Notes under the pieces: generated by a model | Database searches by the model: none | What the model was told of the DNA's origin: nothing | Seen by the model: the letters and a program-made list of their open reading frames with translations, nothing else | Source of the DNA: an uncultured Candidatus Saccharibacteria bacterium | GTDB lineage: Bacteria; Patescibacteriota; Saccharimonadia; Saccharimonadales; Saccharimonadaceae | Reading direction: 5' to 3' | Assembly (NCBI GenBank): GCA_938049075.1 | Contig: CALICZ010000132.1 | Span: 1-6,297, forward strand | DNA length: 6,297 nt | Translations under genes and position numbers: made by a program | Shown here: positions 1 through 5,633 of the stretch, piece by piece | How positions within the stretch are numbered: position 1 is the first letter of the stretch | Layout: each line of letters opens with the position of its first letter

Positions 1-17
1 AGCTGAGCTACAGAGAT
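1..17 (-). tRNA. Possible 5' end of a tRNA gene, cut by the window edge
   Basis: Read on the minus strand, the last 17 bases are ATCTCTG-TA-GCTC-AGCT. This matches a tRNA 5' end: a 7-nt acceptor strand, T8-A9, D-stem GCTC, then A14-G15. The part corresponding to internal box A (TRGCNNAGYN) fits at every visible position. The rest of the gene, including the D-stem partner, anticodon arm, T arm and acceptor partner, would lie outside the window. A1 instead of the usual G1 counts against it, and so short a match can arise by chance. It lies just downstream of the terminator of the minus-strand envelope genes. Confidence 0.25.
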
Positions 18-33
18 AAAAGTAGATTAATAG

Positions 34-65
34 AAAAATAAAACTCGCTTATTACTTAAAGCGAG
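34..65 (-). terminator. Rho-independent terminator ending the minus-strand envelope gene block
   Basis: On the minus strand a perfect 7-bp stem CTCGCTT/AAGCGAG (59-65 with 44-50) encloses an 8-nt loop and is followed at once by TTTTATTTTT (43 to 34). The stem begins 27 bp beyond the TAG stop of the 141-residue membrane protein gene. Stem, loop and U-tract all fit an intrinsic terminator. On the plus strand the stem is not followed by T's, so it acts in one direction. Confidence 0.88.
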
Positions 66-92
66 CTTTAGGTGTGCTGCCAGCGTGAGGCA

Positions 93-518
93 CTATTGCT
101 GCTCGGCTGGTGCTTGTGTTTGCTGCTGATTCTCGGTGTCGCTATTGGTGGAGAAGAGCTGGAGTGATTCATCGCTCAGCACATTAGGATCAAAGGTACC
201 ATCGGCGATCTTGCTGCGGCGCTGTTGATACATCTTTTTGAATTCATCAAGTGATTCTTTAGTAACGCTGCCTTCGGTACTATACGTCTCGGGCGCAGCA
301 TCGCGAGCGGCTTGCTTGCGTACCTCCTGGAAGCCAGGCCGACTGAGATCAACCTGCGCTGCGCCACTGGTGTTGTACATATCCATAGCGATCCACACCA
401 TGACGCCCGCAATAGCGATCACCCCACAGATCATCACCAAAAAACGGTGCTCGCGCATGGTGCTCAGTTGGTGCTCGAAGTCGAGTTTATTGGGCTGGTT
501 GGGCTGGCTGCTGGGCAC
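93..518 (-). CDS. Single-pass membrane protein of unknown function (141 aa, GTG start)
   Basis: I do not recognise this family. The product has a short polar N-terminus (residues 1-26), one strongly hydrophobic helix at about 27-46 (FLVMICGVIAIAGVMVWIAM), then a hydrophilic, charged domain with a likely helix around 85-103 and a Gln-rich tail (129-141). Few positive charges lie after the helix and several before it, which suggests N-in, C-out topology. The start is GTG at 518, because AGGAGG lies 6 nt upstream; the in-frame ATG at 566 is far inside the preceding gene, and the ATG at residue 21 has no Shine-Dalgarno. The gene overlaps the end of the upstream secreted-protein gene by 32 bp in another frame, so the two are probably co-transcribed and translationally coupled. 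Both proteins end in Gln-rich tails. A shared role at the cell envelope is inference. Confidence 0.72.
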   Translation of the reverse strand: MPSSQPNQPNKLDFEHQLSTMREHRFLVMICGVIAIAGVMVWIAMDMYNTSGAAQVDLSRPGFQEVRKQAARDAAPETYSTEGSVTKESLDEFKKMYQQRRSKIADGTFDPNVLSDESLQLFSTNSDTENQQQTQAPAEQQ

Positions 519-1050
519 TCGGCACCTCCTTTTTGGCAGGGAATTGCTTACTATAAAATACGTCAAACTGTGAGCCGTATTGGCTCAGTAGCTGGTTGAG
601 TCGCAAAGCGACATCAGCTACTCGTTTGCGATGTTCGCGCACGGGCTTGATGCGGTAGTAGAACTCGACCGGTTGGTCGGTGCAGTCAATACGTAGCAGC
701 TCAGATAGCTTCTCCTCGTATTGGCGGTATTCGCTGCGGAAAGCGGTAAGCTGGGTATTGTATTCTACCGTTGTCTTGGCCAACTCCACACCGTCGAGCC
801 GGTTGAGGGCAATGCGGCTATTAAGTGGTGCCATCAGACGGGTGGCAATCACCTCATACTGCTGTCCTTGGTTGACCCGGACAAGCCCATCGTTGGCGTG
901 GATGCGTCGCAGGGTAGACTTGACGCGGACGCAGTTTTGTTTTATTTGAGTGAGTTGATCGTTGCTGAGCGGTGCAGCAGGCTCGGCATAGGCCGGAGAG
1001 CCAAGTGCAGCAGTAGCAACTATAACAACAGCAAGAAAAGTGCGCTTCAT
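487..1050 (-). CDS. Secreted protein of unknown function (187 aa) with Sec signal peptide
   Basis: No family recognised. Residues 1-22 form a classic Sec signal peptide: basic MKR start, hydrophobic core (FLAVVIVATAALG), and AYA before a likely cleavage at 22/23 (AYA|EP). No lipobox cysteine is present, so it is not a typical lipoprotein. The mature part is mostly charged and probably alpha-helical, with possible coiled-coil stretches at about 95-120 and 136-160. It has exactly two cysteines (40 and 123), which could form a disulfide outside the cell, and a Pro/Gln/Ala-rich tail (about 170-187). A sigma70-like promoter lies directly ahead (TTGACC, 17 bp, CATAAT). GGGGAG occurs only 2 nt before the ATG, too close for good ribosome pairing. 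The 3' end overlaps the next gene by 32 bp, so the two form an operon. A surface or periplasm-like location is well supported; the role is unknown. Confidence 0.78.
   Translation of the reverse strand: MKRTFLAVVIVATAALGSPAYAEPAAPLSNDQLTQIKQNCVRVKSTLRRIHANDGLVRVNQGQQYEVIATRLMAPLNSRIALNRLDGVELAKTTVEYNTQLTAFRSEYRQYEEKLSELLRIDCTDQPVEFYYRIKPVREHRKRVADVALRLNQLLSQYGSQFDVFYSKQFPAKKEVPSAQQPAQPAQ
519..531 (-). promoter_or_regulatory. Strong Shine-Dalgarno inside the preceding coding sequence, fixing the GTG start at 518
   Basis: The minus strand reads AAGGAGGTGCCGAGTG: AGGAGG followed by a 6-nt spacer and GTG. It lies inside the last codons of the secreted-protein gene. This is the only convincing Shine-Dalgarno ahead of any start in the window, and it serves the only gene that clearly lacks its own promoter. 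Confidence 0.8.
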
Positions 1051-1058
1051 AGCTCCCC

Positions 1059-1087
1059 ATTATGACGCATCAGAGGAGATTGGTCAA
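1059..1087 (-). promoter_or_regulatory. Sigma70-type promoter for the secreted/membrane protein operon
   Basis: On the minus strand TTGACC (1087-1082) and CATAAT (1064-1059) are separated by exactly 17 bp. The -10 box ends 8 nt before the ATG at 1050, so transcription should start within about 0-3 nt of the start codon. This is the best two-box promoter in the window. Confidence 0.75.
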
Positions 1088-1107
1088 ATGATTTACCTTT
1101 AAAATAA

Positions 1108-1887
1108 TTACGTAATCGCTGCTGCGATAAAGGCGATAACTATCACTAATACTGGTATCCCAAAGCCCATGATGAGAGCCATATTGACGCTTTTGTCGAT
1201 GATAGTACTGTCGCGCTCGAGGCCATCGATGATCTTGGCGAAGGGTGCATAGATTTGGATAGCAGCCCACCACCAGTCGTAGTCGTTGTCGAGGGCACGC
1301 TCGATGGTGTGATCATAGAGAACACCGCCAGTACCAGGCGACACCGCGGTACCAAGACCAATCAGCAGCTGAGTGCTTACTCCGGCAAAGTCGAACTGGA
1401 TGCGTTGGCCATTGACCCACATAATGATAAAACTTGCTTCGGCTGCTGCTTTGGTAATCTGTTGTGGATCAACATCGAGCGTCACGCCAACTATTTGGTT
1501 TGTTTGGGGGTTACAATCAATGGCGCGGATGCGGTTGGTCGTCGTCCATTCGAGAATGCAGGGAACTTGGCTCAAGATGGTGCGGTTGTGGTAGTGCAAG
1601 ACGGGTGTTGCCATAACGAGTGGTGTGCCGTCGAAAACACTGCTGTAGTTGGCATCCATCGCTGCTGGTGCAGGCTGTGGCGCTGGCTGCATAACAAGAG
1701 GAGCCGGCTGCTGAGTGGGTGATTGCTCGGCTGGCTGGGTGAGGCTATCCTGGAGCGTTGGCTCTGATGGCTGCTGTGGCTGTGTTTGTACTAACTGCTG
1801 TGGATAATATGGTGGTGGCGCAGGCTGAGTCTGGGGTAGGGCCGCCAGCTGTGATCGATTAGGATAAGAAGGAAATTGCTGATTCAT
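1108..1887 (-). CDS. Pro/Gln-rich, C-tail-anchored membrane protein of unknown function (259 aa)
   Basis: Three parts are visible. Residues 1-78 are low complexity, rich in Pro and Gln with repeated QPAP and QQP runs, and are probably disordered. Residues about 83-232 look like a folded domain with alternating beta-type segments, including LVMATPVLHYHNRTI, a WTTTNRIRAID stretch and FIIMWVNGQRIQFDF, then a Trp cluster (205-207) and a helix near 211-225. Residues about 236-259 are a hydrophobic helix ending at the C-terminus. With no signal peptide, the protein is probably held in the membrane by its tail with the domain in the cytoplasm. The beta-rich stretch with a TNRIRAID segment faintly recalls bacterial PH-like domains, but this is a weak guess. 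The ATG at 1887 lies 6 nt after a perfect TATAAT. It is followed by the secreted/membrane pair, which has its own promoter. Confidence 0.72.
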   Translation of the reverse strand: MNQQFPSYPNRSQLAALPQTQPAPPPYYPQQLVQTQPQQPSEPTLQDSLTQPAEQSPTQQPAPLVMQPAPQPAPAAMDANYSSVFDGTPLVMATPVLHYHNRTILSQVPCILEWTTTNRIRAIDCNPQTNQIVGVTLDVDPQQITKAAAEASFIIMWVNGQRIQFDFAGVSTQLLIGLGTAVSPGTGGVLYDHTIERALDNDYDWWWAAIQIYAPFAKIIDGLERDSTIIDKSVNMALIMGFGIPVLVIVIAFIAAAIT

Positions 1888-1893
1888 GAGCGT

Positions 1894-1899
1894 ATTATA
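1894..1899 (-). promoter_or_regulatory. -10 box for the tail-anchored protein gene
   Basis: A perfect TATAAT lies on the minus strand, 6 nt before the ATG at 1887. No good -35 is found at 16-18 bp; the best nearby TTAAGA is too far away. The spacing predicts a leaderless transcript. The 156-bp spacer from 1888 to 2043 holds no gene I can support and no convincing terminator for the upstream channel gene. Confidence 0.65.
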
Positions 1900-2043
1900 C
1901 TATACTGGTAAATACGCGGTACGTCTTAACAGAGGTCATATACCTTGAGATCAGAGCTTCATTAAAGCATACTAGCTCAGCAGGATATCCGCTACGCAGA
2001 ATGAATTTTGGTTGTGGCGGCAGCAATGCATACGCAATAGAGG

Positions 2044-2877
2044 TTATTTGTGCTTGGCTGGCGAGGCTGCACCGAGCTCGATGTGCTCTTTTTCAAACTC
2101 ACGCAGAATTCGTCGCCGCATCTCGGCCGTGAGGGCCCACTGGTCGGATGGTTGGGTCTTGCCAGAGACGACAAGGCTAATCGACGACGCATTGAAGTCG
2201 CCAAGAATGTCGAAATGCGGTGGCTCGATCACTTTGCGCTGCCATTTTTCCTCGCCAGAAATTTCCTCACCAATCCGATTAATGATATCGCTAGCAGTGC
2301 TAATGTTGGTGTCGGGCGCAACAGTGATGGTGAAGTACACCTTGCTATAGCCCATCGTCTTGTTGATGACGTGCTGTACCACACCATTGGGGAAGAAGTG
2401 GACGTTGCCCTCGACGTCGCGGATCACAGTGGAGCGTACACCGATCCGCTCGACCGTCCCGCCAAAGCCATCGATCTCGATAATGTCTCCCACCCGATAC
2501 TGATTTTCACTAATAATAAATACCCCCGACAGAAAGTCCTTGACGAGTGACTGCGCGCCAAACCCAAAGGCGACACCAATAATCCCTGCGCTCGCAAACA
2601 GTGGCGCAAGAGCTGCGCTATTGAAAAAATGGGTGAATATAGCATAGCCCGCAATCACCACGACAATAATGCGCCATACATTAGCAAAGAGCCCACCCAG
2701 TGTCTTGTGCCGCTTCTCGAGATCCTTTTTGGGCAGTGTACGCTGATATGTGGTAACGAAGGCATGCCGTGTCAGCCACATCACTACGCGTGGCCCCAAC
2801 CAATACAGTGCAATCGCCACGATAATAATAATGATAATCTCTAGTGCAGTGAGCTCGGGTGAGGTAATTGGCTTCAT
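2044..2877 (-). CDS. MscS-family small-conductance mechanosensitive channel (277 aa)
   Basis: The channel opens under membrane tension and releases solutes after hypo-osmotic shock; the family acts as a heptamer in the cytoplasmic membrane. Three membrane helices are visible: TM1 about 10-33, TM2 about 67-87, and pore helix TM3 about 91-124. TM3 carries the family signature of alternating Gly/Ala (AGIIGVAFGFGAQSLVKDF) with the kink near G118. The MscS beta domain follows (about 128-172), with GDIIEIDG, the GTVERIGVRST segment and the FPNGVV motif, then the alpha/beta C-terminal domain to about 265. The length is close to small YkuT-like members. The start at 2877 is the first Met before TM1 and lies 8 nt after a TATACT -10 box; there is no Shine-Dalgarno. 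It is head to head with tsaC across 20 bp. Paralogue naming (mscS or other) is not possible from sequence alone. Confidence 0.93.
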   Translation of the reverse strand: MKPITSPELTALEIIIIIIVAIALYWLGPRVVMWLTRHAFVTTYQRTLPKKDLEKRHKTLGGLFANVWRIIVVVIAGYAIFTHFFNSAALAPLFASAGIIGVAFGFGAQSLVKDFLSGVFIISENQYRVGDIIEIDGFGGTVERIGVRSTVIRDVEGNVHFFPNGVVQHVINKTMGYSKVYFTITVAPDTNISTASDIINRIGEEISGEEKWQRKVIEPPHFDILGDFNASSISLVVSGKTQPSDQWALTAEMRRRILREFEKEHIELGAASPAKHK

Positions 2878-2897
2878 AATATGGTAGTATAACAGAT
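2878..2897. promoter_or_regulatory. Overlapping divergent promoters between the mscS-family gene and tsaC
   Basis: The whole spacer is 20 bp. On the minus strand TATACT (2891-2886) lies 8 nt before the channel ATG, with a weak TTTAAT 17 bp upstream (2914-2909). On the plus strand TAGTAT (2885-2890) lies 7 nt before the tsaC GTG; TATAAC (2888-2893) is an alternative. The two -10 boxes overlap, and each -35 region must lie inside the opposite gene. Neither start has a Shine-Dalgarno, so both mRNAs should be leaderless and their transcription mutually exclusive. Confidence 0.6.
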
Positions 2898-3431
2898 GTG
2901 AATGATGAATTAAACCAGCTTGTGCTTACCTTGCAGCGTGGTGGCGTGGCAGTACTCCGGACTGATACGCTGTATGGCATTGTTGCCCGGGCAGATGACG
3001 AAGCGGCAGTAGCGCAGGTGTATCGACTTAAGCGGCGTGATAGCAATAAATCACCCATCATCCTCGTGGCCGATGCCAGCCAAACGTATGCCGATGTGCC
3101 CACCTTACCGTTGCTTAACACTTCTCAACCAACAAGTATTTTGCTCGACTCGCCCCATGCTCCGCGGTGGTTACGCCGCGCTAATGATATGCTGGCCTAT
3201 CGCCAGCCGCAGCTGCCGTGGCTCCAGGCGGTCTTGCGCCAGACTGGCCCGTTGATCGCCCCCAGTGCTAATCTCGAGGGACAGCCGTCCGCCCGCACTA
3301 TTGCCGAAGCTCGTGTGTACTTTGGTAATGGTGTCGATTACTATTATGATGGCGGCACTGTGCCGACTGATACGCCACCATCACGCTTGGTACGGGTGCT
3401 ATCTGATGGGGTAGTGGAGCGGCTCAGGTAG
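2898..3431 (+). CDS. tsaC: Threonylcarbamoyl-AMP synthase, Sua5/YciO/YrdC family (177 aa, GTG start)
   Basis: It makes L-threonylcarbamoyl-AMP from threonine, bicarbonate and ATP, the first step of the t6A37 modification of tRNAs reading ANN codons; TsaB/D/E finish the reaction in the cytoplasm. The YrdC fold covers nearly the whole protein. Visible motifs are the N-terminal GGVAVLRTDTLYGI (15-28), the basic KRRDSNKSPIILV stretch (45-57) that binds substrate phosphates, PLIAPSAN-LEGQPS (118-131), and SRLVRV near the C-terminus (162-167). At 177 residues it is slightly shorter than E. coli YrdC and lacks the Sua5 C-terminal domain. The usual PGP-type turn before the ILL strand is SQPTS here (76-80), a mild divergence. 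GTG at 2898 is chosen because it lies 7 nt after the -10 box, opens the canonical N-terminus, and the nearby ATG at 2896 is followed by a stop. Confidence 0.92.
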   Translation: MNDELNQLVLTLQRGGVAVLRTDTLYGIVARADDEAAVAQVYRLKRRDSNKSPIILVADASQTYADVPTLPLLNTSQPTSILLDSPHAPRWLRRANDMLAYRQPQLPWLQAVLRQTGPLIAPSANLEGQPSARTIAEARVYFGNGVDYYYDGGTVPTDTPPSRLVRVLSDGVVERLR

Positions 3432-3467
3432 GGCATAATAACCTGAGAAAAAGTTAGAAGCTTACCT

Positions 3468-3494
3468 AGTGATGTAAGTATTACAACATTTTTT
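3468..3494 (+). terminator. Weak candidate intrinsic terminator after tsaC
   Basis: A 9-bp AT-rich stem (AGTG and TGTAA, paired with TTACA and CATT) with one A-A mismatch and one G-T pair encloses a GTA loop and runs into a T tract ending at 3494. It lies 37 bp after the tsaC stop. The low GC of the stem makes it a weak example. Confidence 0.35.
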
Positions 3495-3572
3495 AGAGAG
3501 ATTCTCTTTACTCGAGTGAAAAACATGCTAGACAAATAGTGAATTCTCATACCTCACCCAAATAACGTGGAG

Positions 3573-3588
3573 CGTGGGGTCACCCGCG
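3573..3588. repeat. GC-rich inverted repeat upstream of trmB
   Basis: CGTGGG (3573-3578) pairs with CCCGCG (3583-3588) around a GTCA loop, with one G-T wobble. It occupies the region where the trmB -35 would be (about 3587), and no -35-like hexamer is seen there. It could be a regulator-binding dyad. No T tract follows on either strand, so it is not an intrinsic terminator. Confidence 0.4.
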
Positions 3589-3609
3589 AAAGAGGCCATG
3601 TGATTCAGG

Positions 3610-3615
3610 TATAAT
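3610..3615 (+). promoter_or_regulatory. -10 box for trmB
   Basis: A perfect TATAAT lies 6 nt before the ATG at 3622, with no recognisable -35 and no Shine-Dalgarno. Transcription would start at or within a base or two of the start codon. Confidence 0.68.
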
Positions 3616-3621
3616 AGACTC

Positions 3622-4293
3622 ATGACGTATCTTGACCCTCAGCAATTTATCATCACTCGCAAACGCAAGAAATATCGCTTTGCTAAGTTCCATAACGCTG
3701 CTAACTGCTACGAGTACGACGAATGGTGCCAGGCAACGCCAGAGGTGTGGCAGAGTGCGACGGTGCTCGAGGTTGGCGCTGGCACCGGGATGTTTAGTGT
3801 GGAGCTAGCGGCGCAGTACCCGGATGAGGTGTTTGTGGCACTGGACGTTAAGGGTGATCGCTTGCAAAAAGGTGCATACATAGCGCTCGAGCGTGGCATC
3901 ACCAATGTGTTGTTTGTGCGGGCTCGGGCCGATCAGATTGGCGAGCTCTTTGCTGCTCACTCGCTCAAGCAGTTGTGGGTGACTTTTCCTGATCCATTCC
4001 CTAAGCGGCGCAGCGCTGGCTGGCGTCTTACTCATCCAACATTCTTGCGCCAGTACGAGCAGCTGTTGCGGCCTGGTGGCTCGCTTTTGCTCAAGCATGA
4101 TGATCGTGATTTCTTTTGCTGGAGCCTGGAGCAGCTCGTTGCCTGGCAGTGGTCGATTCGTGAACTATCTTTCGATCTCCACGAGTCGTCACTACCTGAT
4201 GAATACAAGACGCTCACCGCCTACGAACAGCGCTGGATGAGTGAGGGGAAAGCGATTGGCTGCGTGCGAGCGACGACCGGTAATGGCCAGTAG
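3622..4293 (+). CDS. trmB: tRNA (guanine46-N7)-methyltransferase (223 aa)
   Basis: It transfers a methyl group from S-adenosylmethionine to N7 of G46 in the variable loop of tRNAs. The Rossmann-type methyltransferase fold is visible: motif I VLEVGAGTGMF (48-58) for SAM binding, an acidic VALDVKGDRLQKG segment (72-84), FVRARADQI (98-106) at the adenine-binding position, the TrmB signature WVTFPDPFPKRR (119-130) followed by the WRLTHPTFL stretch (134-142), LRPGGSLLLKHDD (149-161), and the C-terminal Y-E plus GKAIG region (201-213). Length is normal for bacterial TrmB. The usual WHKKRH after PDPWPKK is here KRRSAGW, a modest divergence. The start follows a TATAAT box by 6 nt. The stop converges with the HD-CYTH gene across 18 bp, with no terminator between them, so the transcripts probably overlap at their 3' ends. 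Confidence 0.95.
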   Translation: MTYLDPQQFIITRKRKKYRFAKFHNAANCYEYDEWCQATPEVWQSATVLEVGAGTGMFSVELAAQYPDEVFVALDVKGDRLQKGAYIALERGITNVLFVRARADQIGELFAAHSLKQLWVTFPDPFPKRRSAGWRLTHPTFLRQYEQLLRPGGSLLLKHDDRDFFCWSLEQLVAWQWSIRELSFDLHESSLPDEYKTLTAYEQRWMSEGKAIGCVRATTGNGQ

Positions 4294-4311
4294 TACCGCT
4301 TCGTAGCAAGA

Positions 4312-5628
4312 TTACATACTCACCTGACTGAGCTCTAGCATGCCGTGTTGCTGGCTCGCTAGTGCGTTATTTTTGTAGCGTTGATCATAACTAATATCTG
4401 TGCTGCACCACTCGGGAGGGCAGAATGTTTCAGCACGTAGTGTCGCCTCGGTCTCGCGGCCACGAAACTCAACTTCAGCAGTGACGAGCTTCCCCTCAAG
4501 GTTACCGTGGTAGATATCAAGTTCGATTGTATGCTCGTTACTATCAGGGTCGGTGTAGGGTACATAGTAGCGTGTTTTCTCGATGCGCTTGCCCTTGGTG
4601 AGTGGCCATAGCGAAGCAAAGGTTGCTTCATTGATAATGATATTTTGCTCATCTCGCACGACAGTACCGCCCGATTTTACCGTGAGCTCAAAACGTTGCC
4701 CATCACCAAAACGCCGGACGCGTGTCTCCGATCCATCGCTGCTGTGCGCGAGATAGCCCTGACTGATGTCGATATGATCATATGAGTCAATATCTGCTGG
4801 TATCTTATCAAGATTGACTAAAAATTTACGCTCAACTTCTTTGAGCTGATTAGGGCGCTCAGGGACGTGAGAACTCATCATGTCGGCAGATTTTTCTTGT
4901 GCATAGCATGTCTCAAAATGATAAGCGAGGTCTGCATACAGCTCAGCAAGCTCAGGAAATTCTGTGCCAAATCGCTGAGTGAAGCTCTCGATGAGCTTGT
5001 CGTGTGCTGCTTGCAATTCAGCAAGATTTTTAATACCATAGTCCTCTTCGACTACCCGCACCCCTTGCCCAACAATATCCATCGCTACTGGAAGAATCTT
5101 ATCGACTGCTCGTACAAAGCGTGCTTCGGGTGTGTTTTGTGCTTCATAGCGCTCTAGCCCCTGACGCATAACGGGCGGAAGACGCTGTAATAATGTGTGG
5201 GCTGCTTGCTGCTCGTTTTGTTGTTTGATGGAAAGTTGCACAGGGGTAAGGTCGAACGTTGCGACATCGCCAGTGGCAATCTCGAGCAGCTCGTGGACAG
5301 TTGCAAATTGCTGCACCATATCATTATCCAACTGCGGATAGAGACAGGCACGTAATTCTGGCGCAAGGGCGGCAAGCGACCAACTATGCTCTGCGTCATT
5401 CTCGCGCTCGCCACTGGGCCGGCGTGGCACGCGCACTACATCGGCCAAATCACAGCTTATCTCCATACTCTGCAGTGCAATATGGCACAGCTGACTTTGG
5501 ACTGGTGATGGTGTGATACCTCGTTCGTGTGACGTGTGTGGTGGATAATTGTGTTCTGGCAGCCAAGTCGTTGGCGTGTGATTATATTGGTTATTATTGT
5601 GGTGACTATTGTATGGCAGGTTATTCAT
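4312..5628 (-). CDS. HD phosphohydrolase-CYTH triphosphatase fusion protein (438 aa)
   Basis: Residues 1-45 are His/Asn/Pro-rich, with no signal peptide. About 48-200 resemble HD-domain 5'-nucleotidases of the YfbR/HDDC2 type: R69/R70, ENDAEHSW with H81, H112-E113, E116, G120-D121, and D176 in AVDK. The second metal motif, normally HD, is HE here. About 200-255 is a helical linker. About 261-425 is a CYTH domain: the diagnostic ExExK as E264-x-E266-x-K268, RVRRF (303-307), ELTVKSG (314-320), KTRYYV (351-356), IELDIY (368-373), TAEVEF (383-388) and RYKNNALA near the end. CYTH enzymes of this kind hydrolyse inorganic or organic triphosphates in a metal-dependent tunnel. The start at 5628 lies 6 nt after a TATGGT -10; an alternative Met at residue 55 (5466) has neither promoter nor Shine-Dalgarno. 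It is divergent from the NUDIX gene. Substrates are unknown. Confidence 0.85.
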   Translation of the reverse strand: MNNLPYNSHHNNNQYNHTPTTWLPEHNYPPHTSHERGITPSPVQSQLCHIALQSMEISCDLADVVRVPRRPSGERENDAEHSWSLAALAPELRACLYPQLDNDMVQQFATVHELLEIATGDVATFDLTPVQLSIKQQNEQQAAHTLLQRLPPVMRQGLERYEAQNTPEARFVRAVDKILPVAMDIVGQGVRVVEEDYGIKNLAELQAAHDKLIESFTQRFGTEFPELAELYADLAYHFETCYAQEKSADMMSSHVPERPNQLKEVERKFLVNLDKIPADIDSYDHIDISQGYLAHSSDGSETRVRRFGDGQRFELTVKSGGTVVRDEQNIIINEATFASLWPLTKGKRIEKTRYYVPYTDPDSNEHTIELDIYHGNLEGKLVTAEVEFRGRETEATLRAETFCPPEWCSTDISYDQRYKNNALASQQHGMLELSQVSM

Positions 5629-5633
5629 ATCAC

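Larger units (their letters stand above)
3432..3621. other. 190-bp spacer between tsaC and trmB with several hairpins, no gene
   Basis: No credible coding frame is present. Read on the plus strand it contains a 7-bp perfect stem overlapping the tsaC stop (CTCAGGT 3423-3429 with ACCTGAG 3441-3447), the weak terminator at 3468-3494, a 5-bp hairpin AGAGA/TCTCT (3495-3507), an XhoI-type palindrome ACTCGAGT (3510-3517), and a 6-bp GC-rich hairpin at 3573-3588 with a GTCA loop. The last sits 21 bp before the trmB -10 box, so it may be an operator-like dyad rather than part of an mRNA leader. Confidence 0.5.

Noticed and set aside
721..1065. Plus-strand open frame of 114 codons opposite the secreted protein gene
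   Set aside because: The opposite strand encodes a clear signal peptide with a two-box promoter; this frame has no such support.
1107..1116. ATTACGTAAT perfect palindrome at the end of the tail-anchored protein gene
   Set aside because: It spans the stop codon and last codons, is short and AT-rich, and has no second copy in the window.
1255..1722. 155-codon plus-strand open frame opposite the tail-anchored protein gene
   Set aside because: It lies wholly antisense to a better-supported gene with a promoter and a membrane anchor, and its product is Cys/Val/Trp-rich with no domain logic.
1973..1984. TAGCTCAGCAGG on the plus strand, a full match to tRNA box A
   Set aside because: No GAGC partner for the D-stem, no anticodon arm and no T arm follow within tRNA distance; a chance match is plausible and there is no other sign of a tRNA remnant.
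3423..3447. Perfect 7-bp hairpin overlapping the tsaC stop as an intrinsic terminator
   Set aside because: The stem is followed by AAAAAG on the plus strand, not T's, and no gene on the minus strand ends there.
3344..3550. Minus-strand open frame of 68 codons spanning the tsaC 3' end and the spacer
   Set aside because: It overlaps tsaC antisense, lacks a promoter or Shine-Dalgarno, and its product shows no recognisable features.
93..5628. Recoding of UGA (as in Gracilibacteria/Absconditabacteria), suggested because all seven visible stop codons are TAA or TAG
   Set aside because: No in-frame TGA occurs within any of the recognisable domains and glycines use normal codons; seven stops are too few to infer a changed code.
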